Notes under the pieces: model-generated
The model's input: only the letters and a program-made list of their open reading frames with translations
What the model was told of the DNA's origin: nothing
Databases searched by the model: none
Position numbers and translations under genes: made by a program
In this document: piece after piece, positions 54,598 to 63,927 of the stretch
How the letters are laid out: the number at the start of each line of letters is the position of its first letter
How positions within the stretch are numbered: the first letter of the stretch is position 1
NCBI RefSeq assembly: GCF_002282855.1
Contig: NZ_NRIR01000010.1
Span: forward strand, 58,837 to 122,836
Reading direction: 5' to 3'
DNA length: 64,000 nt
DNA from: Paraferrimonas sedimenticola
Lineage (GTDB): Bacteria; Pseudomonadota; Gammaproteobacteria; Enterobacterales; Shewanellaceae

Positions 54598-56154
54598 ATG
54601 CCAACCAACAAAATTTCCGCCAAATTAGCCCGCCCTGCGTTTGGCCCACTAGCGCCCAAGCATCAGTCTGCCCTACCCGAGTTACTCACCCTAGGACAGG
54701 AGCGTTTAGTAGAAACGCTATCGCTTGCGTTAAAAAAGCCAGATGCAAACCAGCACCTATTGGTCGGCTACTATTCGGACATAGATGAAGATTTGTTGGT
54801 AGACGCCATACAAGCCCGCTTCAAAATCAGCAGCGCTTACGTTAACCAATCCACGACTAAAGCTAAGCTGATAGGCACAAAAGAAAGTCCTGGTTTGATT
54901 GCCAATACTGACCTGCTGGTGATCAGCGCTGAATGCCTGGTGCGCCAAAAGCAAATAGCCAAAGCCTTGCTCACTGAGATTCAAACAGGCTGCCAAGCCG
55001 TGGTTATGATCTTGGGACGAATTCATTGGCTAGATTATCTTCGTGAGCAACACGAGGGGATCAATGCCGGCTTCCCATTAGTAACCGAGCTAATGCATGA
55101 GATAACGGCAAATTCAGACAATTTACAGAGCTATGTGGACTATCTGTTTCAATTAGCGAATGCAGCGCAGGTTGAGCTTGCGGATTCAGCCTACCCCGAG
55201 TTAATGGGTTATGCGAGTTGGCAGTGCGAGCATCAACAAAAACTAACACTGGCCAGTCGTCCCCTGCTGAACCTTATCCGTCAAGGCCAGTTGTTTAGCG
55301 AGGGTCAGCAGGTTACCGGTGACGATATAGGCAAAGCCTGGACCCACAGAAATTACCGAGTAAACGTCCAACAAGCGCTATCGCTACAAAGCTTCACCGA
55401 AGACTTTGTTCGTTTAAAGACCCAAGGATTAGAAGTTGGCCAAATCAACGCGTTAACCGTAATTGACAGTCAGGATTTCAGTTACGGAGAGCCTGCTCGA
55501 GTGACAGCAACCGTGCACTATGGTGACGGCGAAGTGGCTGATATTGAGCGAAAGTCCGAACTCGGAGGCAATATTCACGCTAAGGGGATGATGATTCTGT
55601 CGGCTTGCTTGTACCGAATTTTTGGAAAAGACGAGCCGTTACACTTAAACGCGAATATCGTGTTTGAACAATCCTACCAAGAAATCGATGGGGACAGTGC
55701 CTCGCTGGCCGAATACTGTGCGCTGATTAGCGCCATCAGCGAAGTACCGGTCAACCAAGAGTTGGCTGTCACCGGCGCCATCGACCAATTTGGCCAAGTA
55801 CAGGCCATTGGTGGCGTCAATGAAAAAGTCGAAGGCTTTTATCGCCTCTGTCAGGCTCGCGGTCTCAGCGGACAACAAGGCGTGCTGCTTCCCTCCTCCA
55901 ACATCGTTCAGTTGCACCTCGACCCAGAAATTGTTGAAGCCATCGAAAAGGAAAAGTTTCACTTGTACGCCGTTGACCATATCGACCAAGCGATCGAGCT
56001 TTTGCTTGGTAAATCTGTGGGCATTGCCGATGAGCGTGGGCGTTTTAGCGAAGACAGTGTTTACGCTCTGGTTCAGGCTCGACTTGAGCAGTTGGCCGGA
56101 GAAATCGACGAGCCGTTATCTATTTGGCAGCGTTTGATCAACAAACTGACATAA
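54598..56154 (+). CDS. lonH: LonH/YcbZ-type Lon-family protease
   Basis: A 518-residue Lon-related protein. The C-terminal serine-lysine protease domain is intact: S367 in DGDSAS and K410 in GGVNEKVEG. The N-terminal ~280 residues correspond to a degenerate AAA-like region without a Walker A motif, so ATP-driven unfolding is unlikely. It lies 88 bp upstream of fabA, as ycbZ does in E. coli, which supports the assignment; the E. coli protein is longer (~586 residues). The substrate is unknown. The start overlaps no other gene and follows an extended -10 promoter. Confidence 0.88.
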   Translation: MPTNKISAKLARPAFGPLAPKHQSALPELLTLGQERLVETLSLALKKPDANQHLLVGYYSDIDEDLLVDAIQARFKISSAYVNQSTTKAKLIGTKESPGLIANTDLLVISAECLVRQKQIAKALLTEIQTGCQAVVMILGRIHWLDYLREQHEGINAGFPLVTELMHEITANSDNLQSYVDYLFQLANAAQVELADSAYPELMGYASWQCEHQQKLTLASRPLLNLIRQGQLFSEGQQVTGDDIGKAWTHRNYRVNVQQALSLQSFTEDFVRLKTQGLEVGQINALTVIDSQDFSYGEPARVTATVHYGDGEVADIERKSELGGNIHAKGMMILSACLYRIFGKDEPLHLNANIVFEQSYQEIDGDSASLAEYCALISAISEVPVNQELAVTGAIDQFGQVQAIGGVNEKVEGFYRLCQARGLSGQQGVLLPSSNIVQLHLDPEIVEAIEKEKFHLYAVDHIDQAIELLLGKSVGIADERGRFSEDSVYALVQARLEQLAGEIDEPLSIWQRLINKLT

Positions 56155-56181
56155 AACTGGATTTAAAACCGCTGGTTGGAC

Positions 56182-56210
56182 TTGTTAGGCTTACAGGTGT
56201 TCGCTATTCT
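56182..56210 (+). promoter_or_regulatory. fabA promoter with FabR-like palindrome in the spacer
   Basis: A -35 TTGTTA (56182-56187) and -10 TATTCT (56205-56210) are separated by 17 bp. The spacer contains an imperfect palindrome (GCTTACA-GG-TGTTCGC, 56189-56204) of the kind bound by FabR, the repressor of unsaturated fatty acid synthesis genes in gammaproteobacteria. Confidence 0.5.
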
Positions 56211-56242
56211 GGCGCCATTCGACAAGGAGCTATGAATTATCC

Positions 56243-56758
56243 ATGACTAAGCCAAACAGTTTTAATAAAGAAGAAATCGTTGCCTGCGGTTACGGCGACC
56301 TGTTTCCAGGCGACACCCCACGTCTTCCAGTACAAAATATGCTGATGCTTGATCGCATCGTAAAAATTAACGAAGACGGCGGAAAATACGGCAAAGGCGA
56401 GATCATCGCTGAGCTGGATATCAACCCAGATCTATGGTTCTTCGATTGCCACTTCCCTGGCGATCCAGTGATGCCAGGCTGTTTGGGCCTAGACGCTATG
56501 TGGCAGCTGGTGGGTTTCTTCTTGGCTTACCAAGGCGCCAAAGGCCGCGGCCGAGCCCTAGGTGTTGGCGAAGTTAAGTTTACTGGCCAAGTTCTGCCAG
56601 AAGCGAAAAAAGTCACTTATAAGATCGACATGAAGCGTACCATCCACCGCAAGCTTGTGATGGGTATCGGCGACGCAGTTCTAGAAGTCGACGGCCGCGA
56701 GATCTACACCGCGACCGATTTGAAAGTAGGTGTTTTCACCGACACTAGTACTTTCTAA
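56243..56758 (+). CDS. fabA: 3-hydroxydecanoyl-ACP dehydratase/isomerase
   Basis: A 171-residue hot-dog-fold enzyme that dehydrates 3-hydroxydecanoyl-ACP and isomerises the product to cis-3-decenoyl-ACP, the branch point to unsaturated fatty acids. Catalytic residues H70 (FDCHFPGDP) and D84 (GLDAMWQ) match E. coli numbering exactly, and the length is normal. Codon use is strongly biased, as expected for high expression. It ends one base before the stop of the convergent glutathione peroxidase gene. Confidence 0.98.
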   Translation: MTKPNSFNKEEIVACGYGDLFPGDTPRLPVQNMLMLDRIVKINEDGGKYGKGEIIAELDINPDLWFFDCHFPGDPVMPGCLGLDAMWQLVGFFLAYQGAKGRGRALGVGEVKFTGQVLPEAKKVTYKIDMKRTIHRKLVMGIGDAVLEVDGREIYTATDLKVGVFTDTSTF

Positions 56759-56759
56759 T

Positions 56760-57236
56760 TTAAGCTAACAAGTGTTCTATTTCTTGTTTTAGCTTAACAG
56801 GGTCAGTAGTTGGTCCATGGCGACTGAATACTTGACCTTGTTTATCCACCAAGAACTTGGTGAAGTTCCATTTGATATTGCTTCCAAACCAACCTCCCTG
56901 CGCCTTGGTTAAGTGTTTAAACAAGGGATGTGCGTTATCCCCTTTGACGTCTAATTTTTCCGTCAGCGGAAAATTAACCCCGTAATTCAACTCACAAAAC
57001 GAGTTTATCTCTTCAGCATTGCCTGGCTCTTGTTTACCAAATTGATTGCAAGGCGCGCCAATAACGACTAGCCCTTTGTCAGCATAATGCTTGTGAAGCG
57101 CTTGTAAGCTTTGGTATTGAGGTGTGAACCCGCACTTGCTGGCGGTATTAACTATGAGTAGTACTTTGCCCTTCAGCTCAGAGAGATCCAGTGTCGAGCC
57201 GTCGTTCATGGTGAGTTGGTGTTGGTAAATGTCCAT
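56760..57236 (-). CDS. btuE: Glutathione peroxidase family (BtuE-like) peroxidase
   Basis: A 158-residue thioredoxin-fold peroxidase with cysteine in place of selenocysteine (NTASKCGFTPQ, C35). The Gln (APCNQFGKQEPG) and Trp/Asn (WNFTKFLV) of the catalytic tetrad are present. It reduces hydrogen peroxide and lipid or organic hydroperoxides, using thioredoxin or glutathione. The size is that of the bacterial BtuE group. It follows the rmf gene and its terminator hairpin, which overlaps this gene's translation start region. Confidence 0.93.
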   Translation of the reverse strand: MDIYQHQLTMNDGSTLDLSELKGKVLLIVNTASKCGFTPQYQSLQALHKHYADKGLVVIGAPCNQFGKQEPGNAEEINSFCELNYGVNFPLTEKLDVKGDNAHPLFKHLTKAQGGWFGSNIKWNFTKFLVDKQGQVFSRHGPTTDPVKLKQEIEHLLA

Positions 57237-57261
57237 AAAAAACCCCCTTGGTTAGGGGGTT
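57235..57261 (-). terminator. rmf terminator
   Basis: Stem AACCCCCT/AGGGGGTT (57241-57248 with 57254-57261) with a U-run on the minus strand. It lies between rmf and the peroxidase gene and is directly adjacent to the peroxidase start codon. Confidence 0.8.
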
Positions 57262-57278
57262 AGATTAGCGAATCGAGA

Positions 57279-57455
57279 TCACTTGGTAAACAGCCCGGCT
57301 AATCGGCCTTCGGTGCCTTCTCGCCATCCACCGAGCCATTGAGATTTGATATCTATTTCATTATAGGGGCAATAATCTTTGGAGCGTCCTGCGGCTCCTG
57401 CCTGAAAACCTTTGGAGTAAGCGCGTTCTAAACGATCTCGTTTCTGTCTCTTCAT
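57279..57455 (-). CDS. rmf: Ribosome modulation factor
   Basis: A 58-residue protein from the ATG at 57455 with AAGAGGAAAG upstream. The sequence matches RMF closely (MKRQKRDRLERAYSKGFQAG, SQWLGGWREG). RMF dimerises 70S ribosomes into inactive 100S particles in stationary phase. Start and length fit E. coli RMF (55 residues). A TTGAAA-N17-TAATCA promoter lies upstream. Confidence 0.97.
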   Translation of the reverse strand: MKRQKRDRLERAYSKGFQAGAAGRSKDYCPYNEIDIKSQWLGGWREGTEGRLAGLFTK

Positions 57456-57505
57456 ACTCTTTCCTCTTGGTTCTGAACACAATCGGTCTCAGCCGACCAT
57501 CACTA

Positions 57506-57534
57506 TGATTAGCTCGATTTGAGTCAGTTTTCAA
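57506..57534 (-). promoter_or_regulatory. Putative rmf promoter
   Basis: On the minus strand, -35 TTGAAA (57529-57534) and -10 TAATCA (57506-57511) are 17 bp apart. The implied leader is about 45 bases. Confidence 0.45.
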
Positions 57535-57620
57535 TGAAAAAAACCGAAAATAGTGATGGACAATTATTAAGCTATTGAGACAGAAATATTTTTCTTAGAA
57601 GAAAATTTTAGAAGACGCTA

Positions 57621-57651
57621 AAAAACAAAAGGAACCATCAGGTTCCTTTTG
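57621..57651 (-). terminator. Terminator of the DUF3466 gene
   Basis: An 11-bp stem CAAAAGGAACC/GGTTCCTTTTG with an ATCA loop, followed on the minus strand by GTTTTT. Confidence 0.85.
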
Positions 57652-57661
57652 AGCGTTTGTA

Positions 57662-59488
57662 CTAGGCTTTTCGACGTCTGAACCAGAGTAGTGGTCCAGC
57701 GAGCGCTAACAGCCACCAGGCGGCTGCTCCTTTACGCTTGTACGGAGGGTTGGGATCCGCTTCATCGGTAAAGGTACAAGCTTCTGCGTTGGTTACCGGC
57801 TTGAGCACCACGGCTCGTGGAATTTGAGTCACCACCGGCTCGCCATTACCGTTCAAGTTAAAGAAAGGCTTACCATTGTCACCAACAATTACCTTACCTT
57901 CTTCATCTAGCTTGTAGTTTGGCTTAGTGATGAAAGCGGTACCTAAAATGGTGCCATCTTCTAGGATCTCGTTGCCTTCTACCACTTCAATAATGGTTGG
58001 GTAGGTGAACTCAACCCCATCGCCATCTTGTACTGTCACTTGATGACGCGTCCAGCTGTCGCCATTTCGAACCAAACCTTTCGACTCACAGGTCAGCAAG
58101 TTGTTGACGTTGTTAAAGGTCTCTGTGGCGTGCTCATACAAGAATGCATGGCGACGACGTGGCTTCTCTTTATCGAAGTCAATCTCGACATTACCCGTCA
58201 CCTGACCGGCTTCGTTGATAGAACGTGGGAAGCTCGATAAGTCCGTTGGCGCGTTAGCCAAATCTAGTGGTTCTTTGATACGAGGATCCGCTTCGTTGGT
58301 ATCCAAGATAAAGAACTTAGCGCGCAAGTAACCTTGAATGTAGCGAGTAGAACGGCCAATTAGCAATCCGGCGTTGTTGATGTCATAAGCCACCGAGTCG
58401 AAGATGTCGTTGTTATTAAACGTGATTGTCTTGATCTCGTTGTTTGGTGTCCACCAAGCCGCATCGTAACGAATGTTGTTGGTGTCACCATCGCGATAGT
58501 TGTGGCTGCGGCCAACAATAGTGCCATTGTCGTTTGCACCTAAGGCTTGCGCCAAGAACACGCGATTGTCGTCATCAGCAATTTCAAACGGGAACGTCAG
58601 TTGAGTGGCGTTTACCGTATCGCCTTGCACTTCCCATTTAAAGGCGCGCATCTGATAGGCAACATTGGTTGAACCATTGCTGTTTGGAAACTGATTTCGC
58701 TGAACACACACATCTACTGGCTCAGCAGTATCCGGGTTATCTTCGGCGGCCTGCTTACAATTCTGAACGACGGTTTTACCGTTGGAAGTCAGGTCGACAG
58801 AAGCGGTACCATAAATGGTATTCATCACGTTGACGCCAGTGGCCCGTGACAAACCACCCACATTTACCTCTTCATAGGTGGTAAATGGTGGCTCAATCAT
58901 GGTCGCGGTGTTGTCACCTACTTTAACAAAAGCACGCTCTTCAAAATCGCGGAAGTACCATGTGGTTGGATCGTCTTCACCTGGGTTTTCCGCCGGCGGA
59001 ATTGGCAAAGTCTTTTGGTTAGCGCTGGCGTAACCCACTTTCAATCCGTTGCCGTTGATGCCAAACATGACACTGTTGCTGTCGTTGACAGGATCGGTGC
59101 TGCTCGGAGGCGTATCGTTGAGAATTGGATCAAAGTTGAGTGTGTAGTTTGTGGTTTCGTTGGCGTTAAACGCAAACAGGTTAGCGACAATCGGATTGGT
59201 AACCGAAAGTACAATCACTTCTTCACCACCAACACCTGTGTTGTTGTCAAAGTCGAAATCGATTTCAGGGCGACGTCCGTTGGCTGTTCCAACTATCTCG
59301 CCATTGGCGTTGCCACCCATGGCGTAGGAAGTACGAGTACCGGTAAGGGTTTCTAGGTCGAAATCTTTGATATTTACGATTTCATAGACGGGGGCCGCGT
59401 GAACGGCTGCGCTACTGACAATGCCAGCAACGGCCAGCGCTAGCCTTGAAAGTGACGACGGCTTACTAAAGGTCATTTGTAACTGCAT
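57662..59488 (-). CDS. DUF3466-family exported protein with C-terminal sorting-like segment
   Basis: A 608-residue exported protein with a signal peptide (ends VHA before APVYEIV); an ATG four codons in (59476) is an alternative start. The body is acidic with repeated bacterial HAF-type repeats (ALGANDNGTIVGRS, INNAGLLIGRS, INEAGQVTGN), as in the DUF3466 family. The C-terminus is a short hydrophobic segment and a basic end (AAAWWLLALAGPLLWFRRRKA in outline), the layout of GlyGly-CTERM/rhombosortase sorting tails. The function is unknown; surface attachment is likely. Confidence 0.83.
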   Translation of the reverse strand: MQLQMTFSKPSSLSRLALAVAGIVSSAAVHAAPVYEIVNIKDFDLETLTGTRTSYAMGGNANGEIVGTANGRRPEIDFDFDNNTGVGGEEVIVLSVTNPIVANLFAFNANETTNYTLNFDPILNDTPPSSTDPVNDSNSVMFGINGNGLKVGYASANQKTLPIPPAENPGEDDPTTWYFRDFEERAFVKVGDNTATMIEPPFTTYEEVNVGGLSRATGVNVMNTIYGTASVDLTSNGKTVVQNCKQAAEDNPDTAEPVDVCVQRNQFPNSNGSTNVAYQMRAFKWEVQGDTVNATQLTFPFEIADDDNRVFLAQALGANDNGTIVGRSHNYRDGDTNNIRYDAAWWTPNNEIKTITFNNNDIFDSVAYDINNAGLLIGRSTRYIQGYLRAKFFILDTNEADPRIKEPLDLANAPTDLSSFPRSINEAGQVTGNVEIDFDKEKPRRRHAFLYEHATETFNNVNNLLTCESKGLVRNGDSWTRHQVTVQDGDGVEFTYPTIIEVVEGNEILEDGTILGTAFITKPNYKLDEEGKVIVGDNGKPFFNLNGNGEPVVTQIPRAVVLKPVTNAEACTFTDEADPNPPYKRKGAAAWWLLALAGPLLWFRRRKA

Positions 59489-59498
59489 TCCTATATTT

Positions 59499-61415
59499 CT
59501 ACGGGTGCTGCTTGAGTTGTTCCAACTCTTCCCAACGCTCGAATAAAGTCTCTAGCTGTTGCTCGTATTCGGCTAACTGAGCGAGCGTTTCATTGACTTG
59601 TTGTTGTTCTTGTTCAAAAAACTCCGGCTTGGCAATGGCTTGCTGCAAGTCCTCTATATTGACTTCGAGCTGCTCCATTTGTTCCGGAAGTGCTTCTAAT
59701 TCTCTTTGTAACTTATACGAAAGCTTTTTAGTACCCGAACTTTTCGCCGGTTTGGTCGCCGCAGGTTCATGCTTTGGCTTGCTGACGTTAGCTTCGGCTT
59801 CACTGGGTGCCCGATAAAAATTCGCGCCTTGTGAAACCGCATCTTGATAACCACCCACGTATTCGTGCCACTGACCTTCACCGGCGAACCACCAGCTACT
59901 CGTCACTGTATTATCAATAAAGGCACGGTCGTGACTGACGATCAATAAAGTCCCTGCAAACTCTACCAGCATCGACTCCAACAATTCCAGCGTTTCTATG
60001 TCTAAATCGTTGGTTGGCTCGTCGAGAATGATGAGATTTGCTGGTTTAAGCAGCAATCGAGCCAAAAGCAGGCGATTTTTTTCTCCGCCGCTCAGGGCTT
60101 TAACCGGAGTACGCGCTCTTTCCGGTGAAAACAAAAAGTCCTGAAGGTAACTTAGGATGTGGCGATCACGGCCATTGACCATGACGTGTTGTTTACCCTC
60201 GCCGACGTTATCTTCAACGGTTTTGTTTTCATCGAGTTGTTGGCGGTACTGGTCAAAATAAGCAATTTCGAGCTTGGTGCCCCGCTTGACTTCACCTTGG
60301 CTAGGTTCTAACTGCCCAATCAAACATTTAATGAGGGTGGACTTACCACAACCATTTGGGCCAACAATGGCAATGCGATCGCCGCGCATAACTTGGGTAG
60401 AGAAGTTCTTCACCAAAGGCTCGCCGTCGTAGTTAAAGCTGATGTTGTCCACTTCAAACACCCGCTTACCTGAGCGCGAGGTATCGTCTACAGACAACTT
60501 AGCCTGGCCTTGAGATTTCAAGCGCTCGCTGCGCTGCTCTCGCATGGCTTTAAGGGCTCGTACGCGCCCTTCGTTACGGGTGCGACGAGCTTTAATGCCC
60601 TGGCGGATCCAGGTTTCTTCTTCCGCCAGCTTTTTATCAAATTGCGCATTGTGCTCAGCTTCCACCGCCAACCACTTCTGCTTGCCTTCAAGGTACTCTT
60701 GATAGCTACCCGGCCAAGAAGTGGCTACACCCCGATCAAGGTCGATGATTCGAGTGGCTAATCGGTCGATAAAGCCACGGTCGTGACTGATGAAGACAAT
60801 GGCGCCTTTAAAGTTGAGCAGCAATTGCTCAAGCCACTCGATGGTGTCTATGTCCAAGTGGTTGGTAGGCTCATCGAGCATCAAAAGATCCGGCTCAAGG
60901 ACCAAAGTCTGTGCTAATGCCACCTTGCGCAACCAACCACCGCTGAGCTCTTGTAGCGATTGGGCAGGATTGAGCTTTAAGCGCTGGCAAATGCTTTGAA
61001 TACGAGAATCAAACTGCCAGCCGTCGCCTTGATCGACTTGCTCTTGCAGTCGAGTCAACTTGGCTAGTTTCTCAGGACTGTCGGCCAAGTCTGGATCTTG
61101 GCTTAATCGCTGAAATTCGGCGAGCTTATTGCCCACGTCCGCGAGTCCCTGTGCAATATAGTCGTAAACGCTGAGTTCTGAGCTTTGTGGCGGGTCTTGC
61201 TGTAAGCGAGCCAGGGTGACGTCGTTGCTAACGGTGATCTCGCCATCGTCTAGGTCAATGCTGCCATCAAGCACTTTCATTAAGCTCGACTTACCGGCGC
61301 CGTTGCGGCCCACGATACAAACGCGCTCGCCTTCTTCGATGACCAGATCCACATCCGCCAATAGCGGTGTGTGACCAAAGGCCAAACAAGCTTGGTTTAA
61401 ACGGACTAGATTCAC
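59499..61415 (-). CDS. uup: ABC-F family ATPase Uup
   Basis: A 638-residue cytoplasmic protein with two ABC ATPase domains (Walker A GRNGAGKS and GPNGCGKS; signatures LSGGWLRK and LSGGEKNR) and no membrane domain, typical of ABC-F translation or ribosome-associated factors. The C-terminal ~80 residues form a coiled-coil (LQRELEALPEQMEQLEVNIEDL), as in Uup, which binds DNA or ribosomes. The GTG start overlaps the stop of the glutaredoxin-like gene (GTGA), the same order as in many gammaproteobacteria (rlmKL - grx - uup). Confidence 0.96.
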   Translation of the reverse strand: MNLVRLNQACLAFGHTPLLADVDLVIEEGERVCIVGRNGAGKSSLMKVLDGSIDLDDGEITVSNDVTLARLQQDPPQSSELSVYDYIAQGLADVGNKLAEFQRLSQDPDLADSPEKLAKLTRLQEQVDQGDGWQFDSRIQSICQRLKLNPAQSLQELSGGWLRKVALAQTLVLEPDLLMLDEPTNHLDIDTIEWLEQLLLNFKGAIVFISHDRGFIDRLATRIIDLDRGVATSWPGSYQEYLEGKQKWLAVEAEHNAQFDKKLAEEETWIRQGIKARRTRNEGRVRALKAMREQRSERLKSQGQAKLSVDDTSRSGKRVFEVDNISFNYDGEPLVKNFSTQVMRGDRIAIVGPNGCGKSTLIKCLIGQLEPSQGEVKRGTKLEIAYFDQYRQQLDENKTVEDNVGEGKQHVMVNGRDRHILSYLQDFLFSPERARTPVKALSGGEKNRLLLARLLLKPANLIILDEPTNDLDIETLELLESMLVEFAGTLLIVSHDRAFIDNTVTSSWWFAGEGQWHEYVGGYQDAVSQGANFYRAPSEAEANVSKPKHEPAATKPAKSSGTKKLSYKLQRELEALPEQMEQLEVNIEDLQQAIAKPEFFEQEQQQVNETLAQLAEYEQQLETLFERWEELEQLKQHP

Positions 61416-61639
61416 TGATTGGCCTCCAAAAACTCAGTTAAGGAAGCTTGGTCAAAAGGCCAGCCCAGCTCGGCGTCACCTTTTGTGAGCACCGGAATGC
61501 GAATTTTGTACTTTTCTAGCGACTCAGCATGGTCGCAGATATCAACCAATTGGTAGCTCAATTGTTGTTCGTCTAACAAGGCCTGCGCCAATTCGCACAG
61601 ATGGCAGCCCTCAGTATGAAACAGACGAAGATCAGTCAT
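61412..61639 (-). CDS. Glutaredoxin-like protein (DUF836)
   Basis: A 75-residue thioredoxin-fold protein with a CxxC active-site motif (GCHLC, C12 and C15) and the cis-Pro region IRIPVLT. It belongs to the DUF836 glutaredoxin-like group common next to rlmKL and uup. It overlaps rlmKL by eight bases and uup by four, so the three genes are translationally coupled. Its substrate is unknown. Confidence 0.9.
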   Translation of the reverse strand: MTDLRLFHTEGCHLCELAQALLDEQQLSYQLVDICDHAESLEKYKIRIPVLTKGDAELGWPFDQASLTEFLEANQ

Positions 61640-63749
61640 TGATACTCCTTAATGACCAACAATTATGTATGTGTGGATTGCGCTTAAAGTCTTGTGGCAA
61701 CAGCTTAGCGTCAATATTGGTAGCTTTAAGCCCTTGTGCTTCTAGCGCTTGTGTATCCATTTTGAAACGGCGCTTGTTATTGGTGAAGATGATCTCTCCA
61801 CCCGGTGCCAAGGATTGCTTCAATTGAGCCAACATATGCACGTGATCGCGCTCGACATCGAAACTGTCGTCCATTCGCTTTGAATTCGAGAAAGTCGGCG
61901 GGTCGATGAAAATCAAATCGAACTGCTTTTGATTGGTCGCGATCCACTTCAAGCAATCCGCCTGCTCAAACTGGTACTGACGACCGTTTAAGCCGTTCAA
62001 ATCAAAATTATCCTGCGCCCAGGCCAGATAAGTGCGTGACATATCAACCGTAGTCACCGATTTAGCACCACCAAGAGCGGCGTGAACCGACGCAGAGCCG
62101 GTATAGGCAAACAGGTTTAATACAGTTTTGTCTTTGGCCTTCTCGCCAACCAGTTTACGGGTTAGGCGGTGGTCTAGGAAAAGACCCGTATCTAAGTACT
62201 GAGCCAAGTCGACCTTAAACAGTGCACCGTACTCATGAACCTTTAGCTCGATCGATGATTGCTCGCGCTTTTGATACTGGTTGCTGCCTTTTTGGCGCAA
62301 ACGCGTTTTCAGCACAATCTTATCTGGATGCACATCGGTGGCTTCAGGCAGTGCCAGCAGCACCTCATTAAGGCGCTTTTGCGCTGTTTGCGGTGGAATA
62401 TTCGCCGGTGGTGCGTACTCTTGCACCACTAGGTAGTCCTGATAACGGTCCACTGCCACATTGTATTCGGGAATGTCCGCGTCGTAGATGCGATAGCAAT
62501 CGAGGTTTTCTTTGCGCGCCCATTTATCCAGAGGTTTGCGGTTTTTCTTGATGCGATTAATGAACGACTGAGCAAACGCCATATCCGCTGGAGCGCCCTG
62601 CCCGGCATCCTCACGAATTCGATAGTTGCAGAACTCACACTCGAGGTTACCGTTGTACAGGTTAACCTTCTTGTCGTACTTAAGCTTCAGCGCGGCCAGC
62701 AGTTCTGGTTCACTGGACAACAGAGATACCTTGTAGCCAGGGTAAGACGTCTTAAGTTGCTGGCCAAACTTAAAGTAAAGCTGCAGCAAAGAGTTGTAGT
62801 TACCTAGACGCTCACCAAACGGTGGGTTACTGATTACATAACCTGGTTCTTCAAACTCAGGTTTATAAGTCAGAGCATCGCCCTGCTCAATTTTAACCAG
62901 CGCGGCAACGCCGGCGTTTTGTACGTTAGTGCGAGCGGCCTTCACGACGCGAGGATCGGACTCAATGCCGACAAAGCGAATTGGGCAGCGTTTTGTACCG
63001 CGAGTCGATAAGGCTAACGCCTCTTGGTCAATCTCGTGCCACATTTTAGCGTTGTGTCCGCGCCAGTGAGTAAAGCCGTGTTGCACGCGGTTTAAGCCAG
63101 GGGCAATACCCGCGGCAATCATGGCCGCTTCGATAAGAATGGTGGCCGAACCGCAAAACGGGTCAACAATGTTCTTTTGATCTTCCCACCAGCCTGAGCG
63201 CGCCAACAGATTACAGGCTAAGTTTTCTTTTAGTGGGGCTTCACCAGTCTTTTCGCGATAACCGCGCTGGTGCATCGCGGCGCCACTAAAGTTGAACCCT
63301 AGAGTGACTTGATCGCGCTTGATACGCGCAGAGATGCGAATATCAGCGTCTTCTTTACTGACGTCCGGGCGACGGTAGCCATCTTCGCGGAAGCGATCTA
63401 CGACCGCATCTTTTACTTTTAACGCACCAAATTGGGTGTTGGTGATTTGGCGGTTGGTACCAACAAAGTCCACCAAGAAGCGTTTCTTCTCGCTAAACAC
63501 CGCCGGCCAGTCAACACAGAACGCGGCTTCGTAAAGCTCGTCGACATTGTCGAACTTACCTTGATAAAGAATAAGAACAATTCGGCTAGGCAAACGCGCC
63601 CACATACAAATGCGGTAGGCGGTTTCTAGGTCGGCTTGGAAATAGGCACCGGCTTGGGCCTCTTTGACGCCGTCGGCACCGAGTTGGGTGAGCTCTTTCG
63701 CGAGGGCATATTCGAAACCGCGAGGTGCTGCGGCAAAAAACTGATACAT
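61632..63749 (-). CDS. rlmL: 23S rRNA methyltransferase RlmKL (bifunctional)
   Basis: A 705-residue fusion of two methyltransferases. The N-terminal part has a THUMP domain (residues ~40-155) and an RlmL-type domain (N-methyltransfer to G2445), with DPFCGSATILIEAA near residue 195 and NPPFGERL near residue 310. The C-terminal part is RlmK (N7-methylation of G2069), with VLNLFAYTGSASVHAA near residue 548 and DPPTFSNSKRM near residue 623. Fused RlmKL is characteristic of gammaproteobacteria. It is divergent from the initiator tRNA gene. Confidence 0.97.
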   Translation of the reverse strand: MYQFFAAAPRGFEYALAKELTQLGADGVKEAQAGAYFQADLETAYRICMWARLPSRIVLILYQGKFDNVDELYEAAFCVDWPAVFSEKKRFLVDFVGTNRQITNTQFGALKVKDAVVDRFREDGYRRPDVSKEDADIRISARIKRDQVTLGFNFSGAAMHQRGYREKTGEAPLKENLACNLLARSGWWEDQKNIVDPFCGSATILIEAAMIAAGIAPGLNRVQHGFTHWRGHNAKMWHEIDQEALALSTRGTKRCPIRFVGIESDPRVVKAARTNVQNAGVAALVKIEQGDALTYKPEFEEPGYVISNPPFGERLGNYNSLLQLYFKFGQQLKTSYPGYKVSLLSSEPELLAALKLKYDKKVNLYNGNLECEFCNYRIREDAGQGAPADMAFAQSFINRIKKNRKPLDKWARKENLDCYRIYDADIPEYNVAVDRYQDYLVVQEYAPPANIPPQTAQKRLNEVLLALPEATDVHPDKIVLKTRLRQKGSNQYQKREQSSIELKVHEYGALFKVDLAQYLDTGLFLDHRLTRKLVGEKAKDKTVLNLFAYTGSASVHAALGGAKSVTTVDMSRTYLAWAQDNFDLNGLNGRQYQFEQADCLKWIATNQKQFDLIFIDPPTFSNSKRMDDSFDVERDHVHMLAQLKQSLAPGGEIIFTNNKRRFKMDTQALEAQGLKATNIDAKLLPQDFKRNPHIHNCWSLRSIND

Positions 63750-63883
63750 GAAGCCAACTTAAATCTATCTGGAGTGGCGCATAGTATAACTGCCCTCGCG
63801 CACAAATGATAACGAAGACACCCATCACAAACGCCAGATTGGGTGGATAATTGACCAAACAGACAGGTTATTCCAATTTCGGC

Positions 63884-63911
63884 TTGCAATAGCAATTCCC
63901 GCTGATATGAT
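63884..63911 (+). promoter_or_regulatory. Promoter of the initiator tRNA gene
   Basis: A -35 TTGCAA (63884-63889) and -10 TATGAT (63906-63911), 16 bp apart. A GC-rich discriminator (GCCTCG) follows, the type associated with stringent control of stable RNA genes. Transcription would start ~10 bp before the tRNA. Confidence 0.6.
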
Positions 63912-63927
63912 ACGCCTCGTTTTCGGA

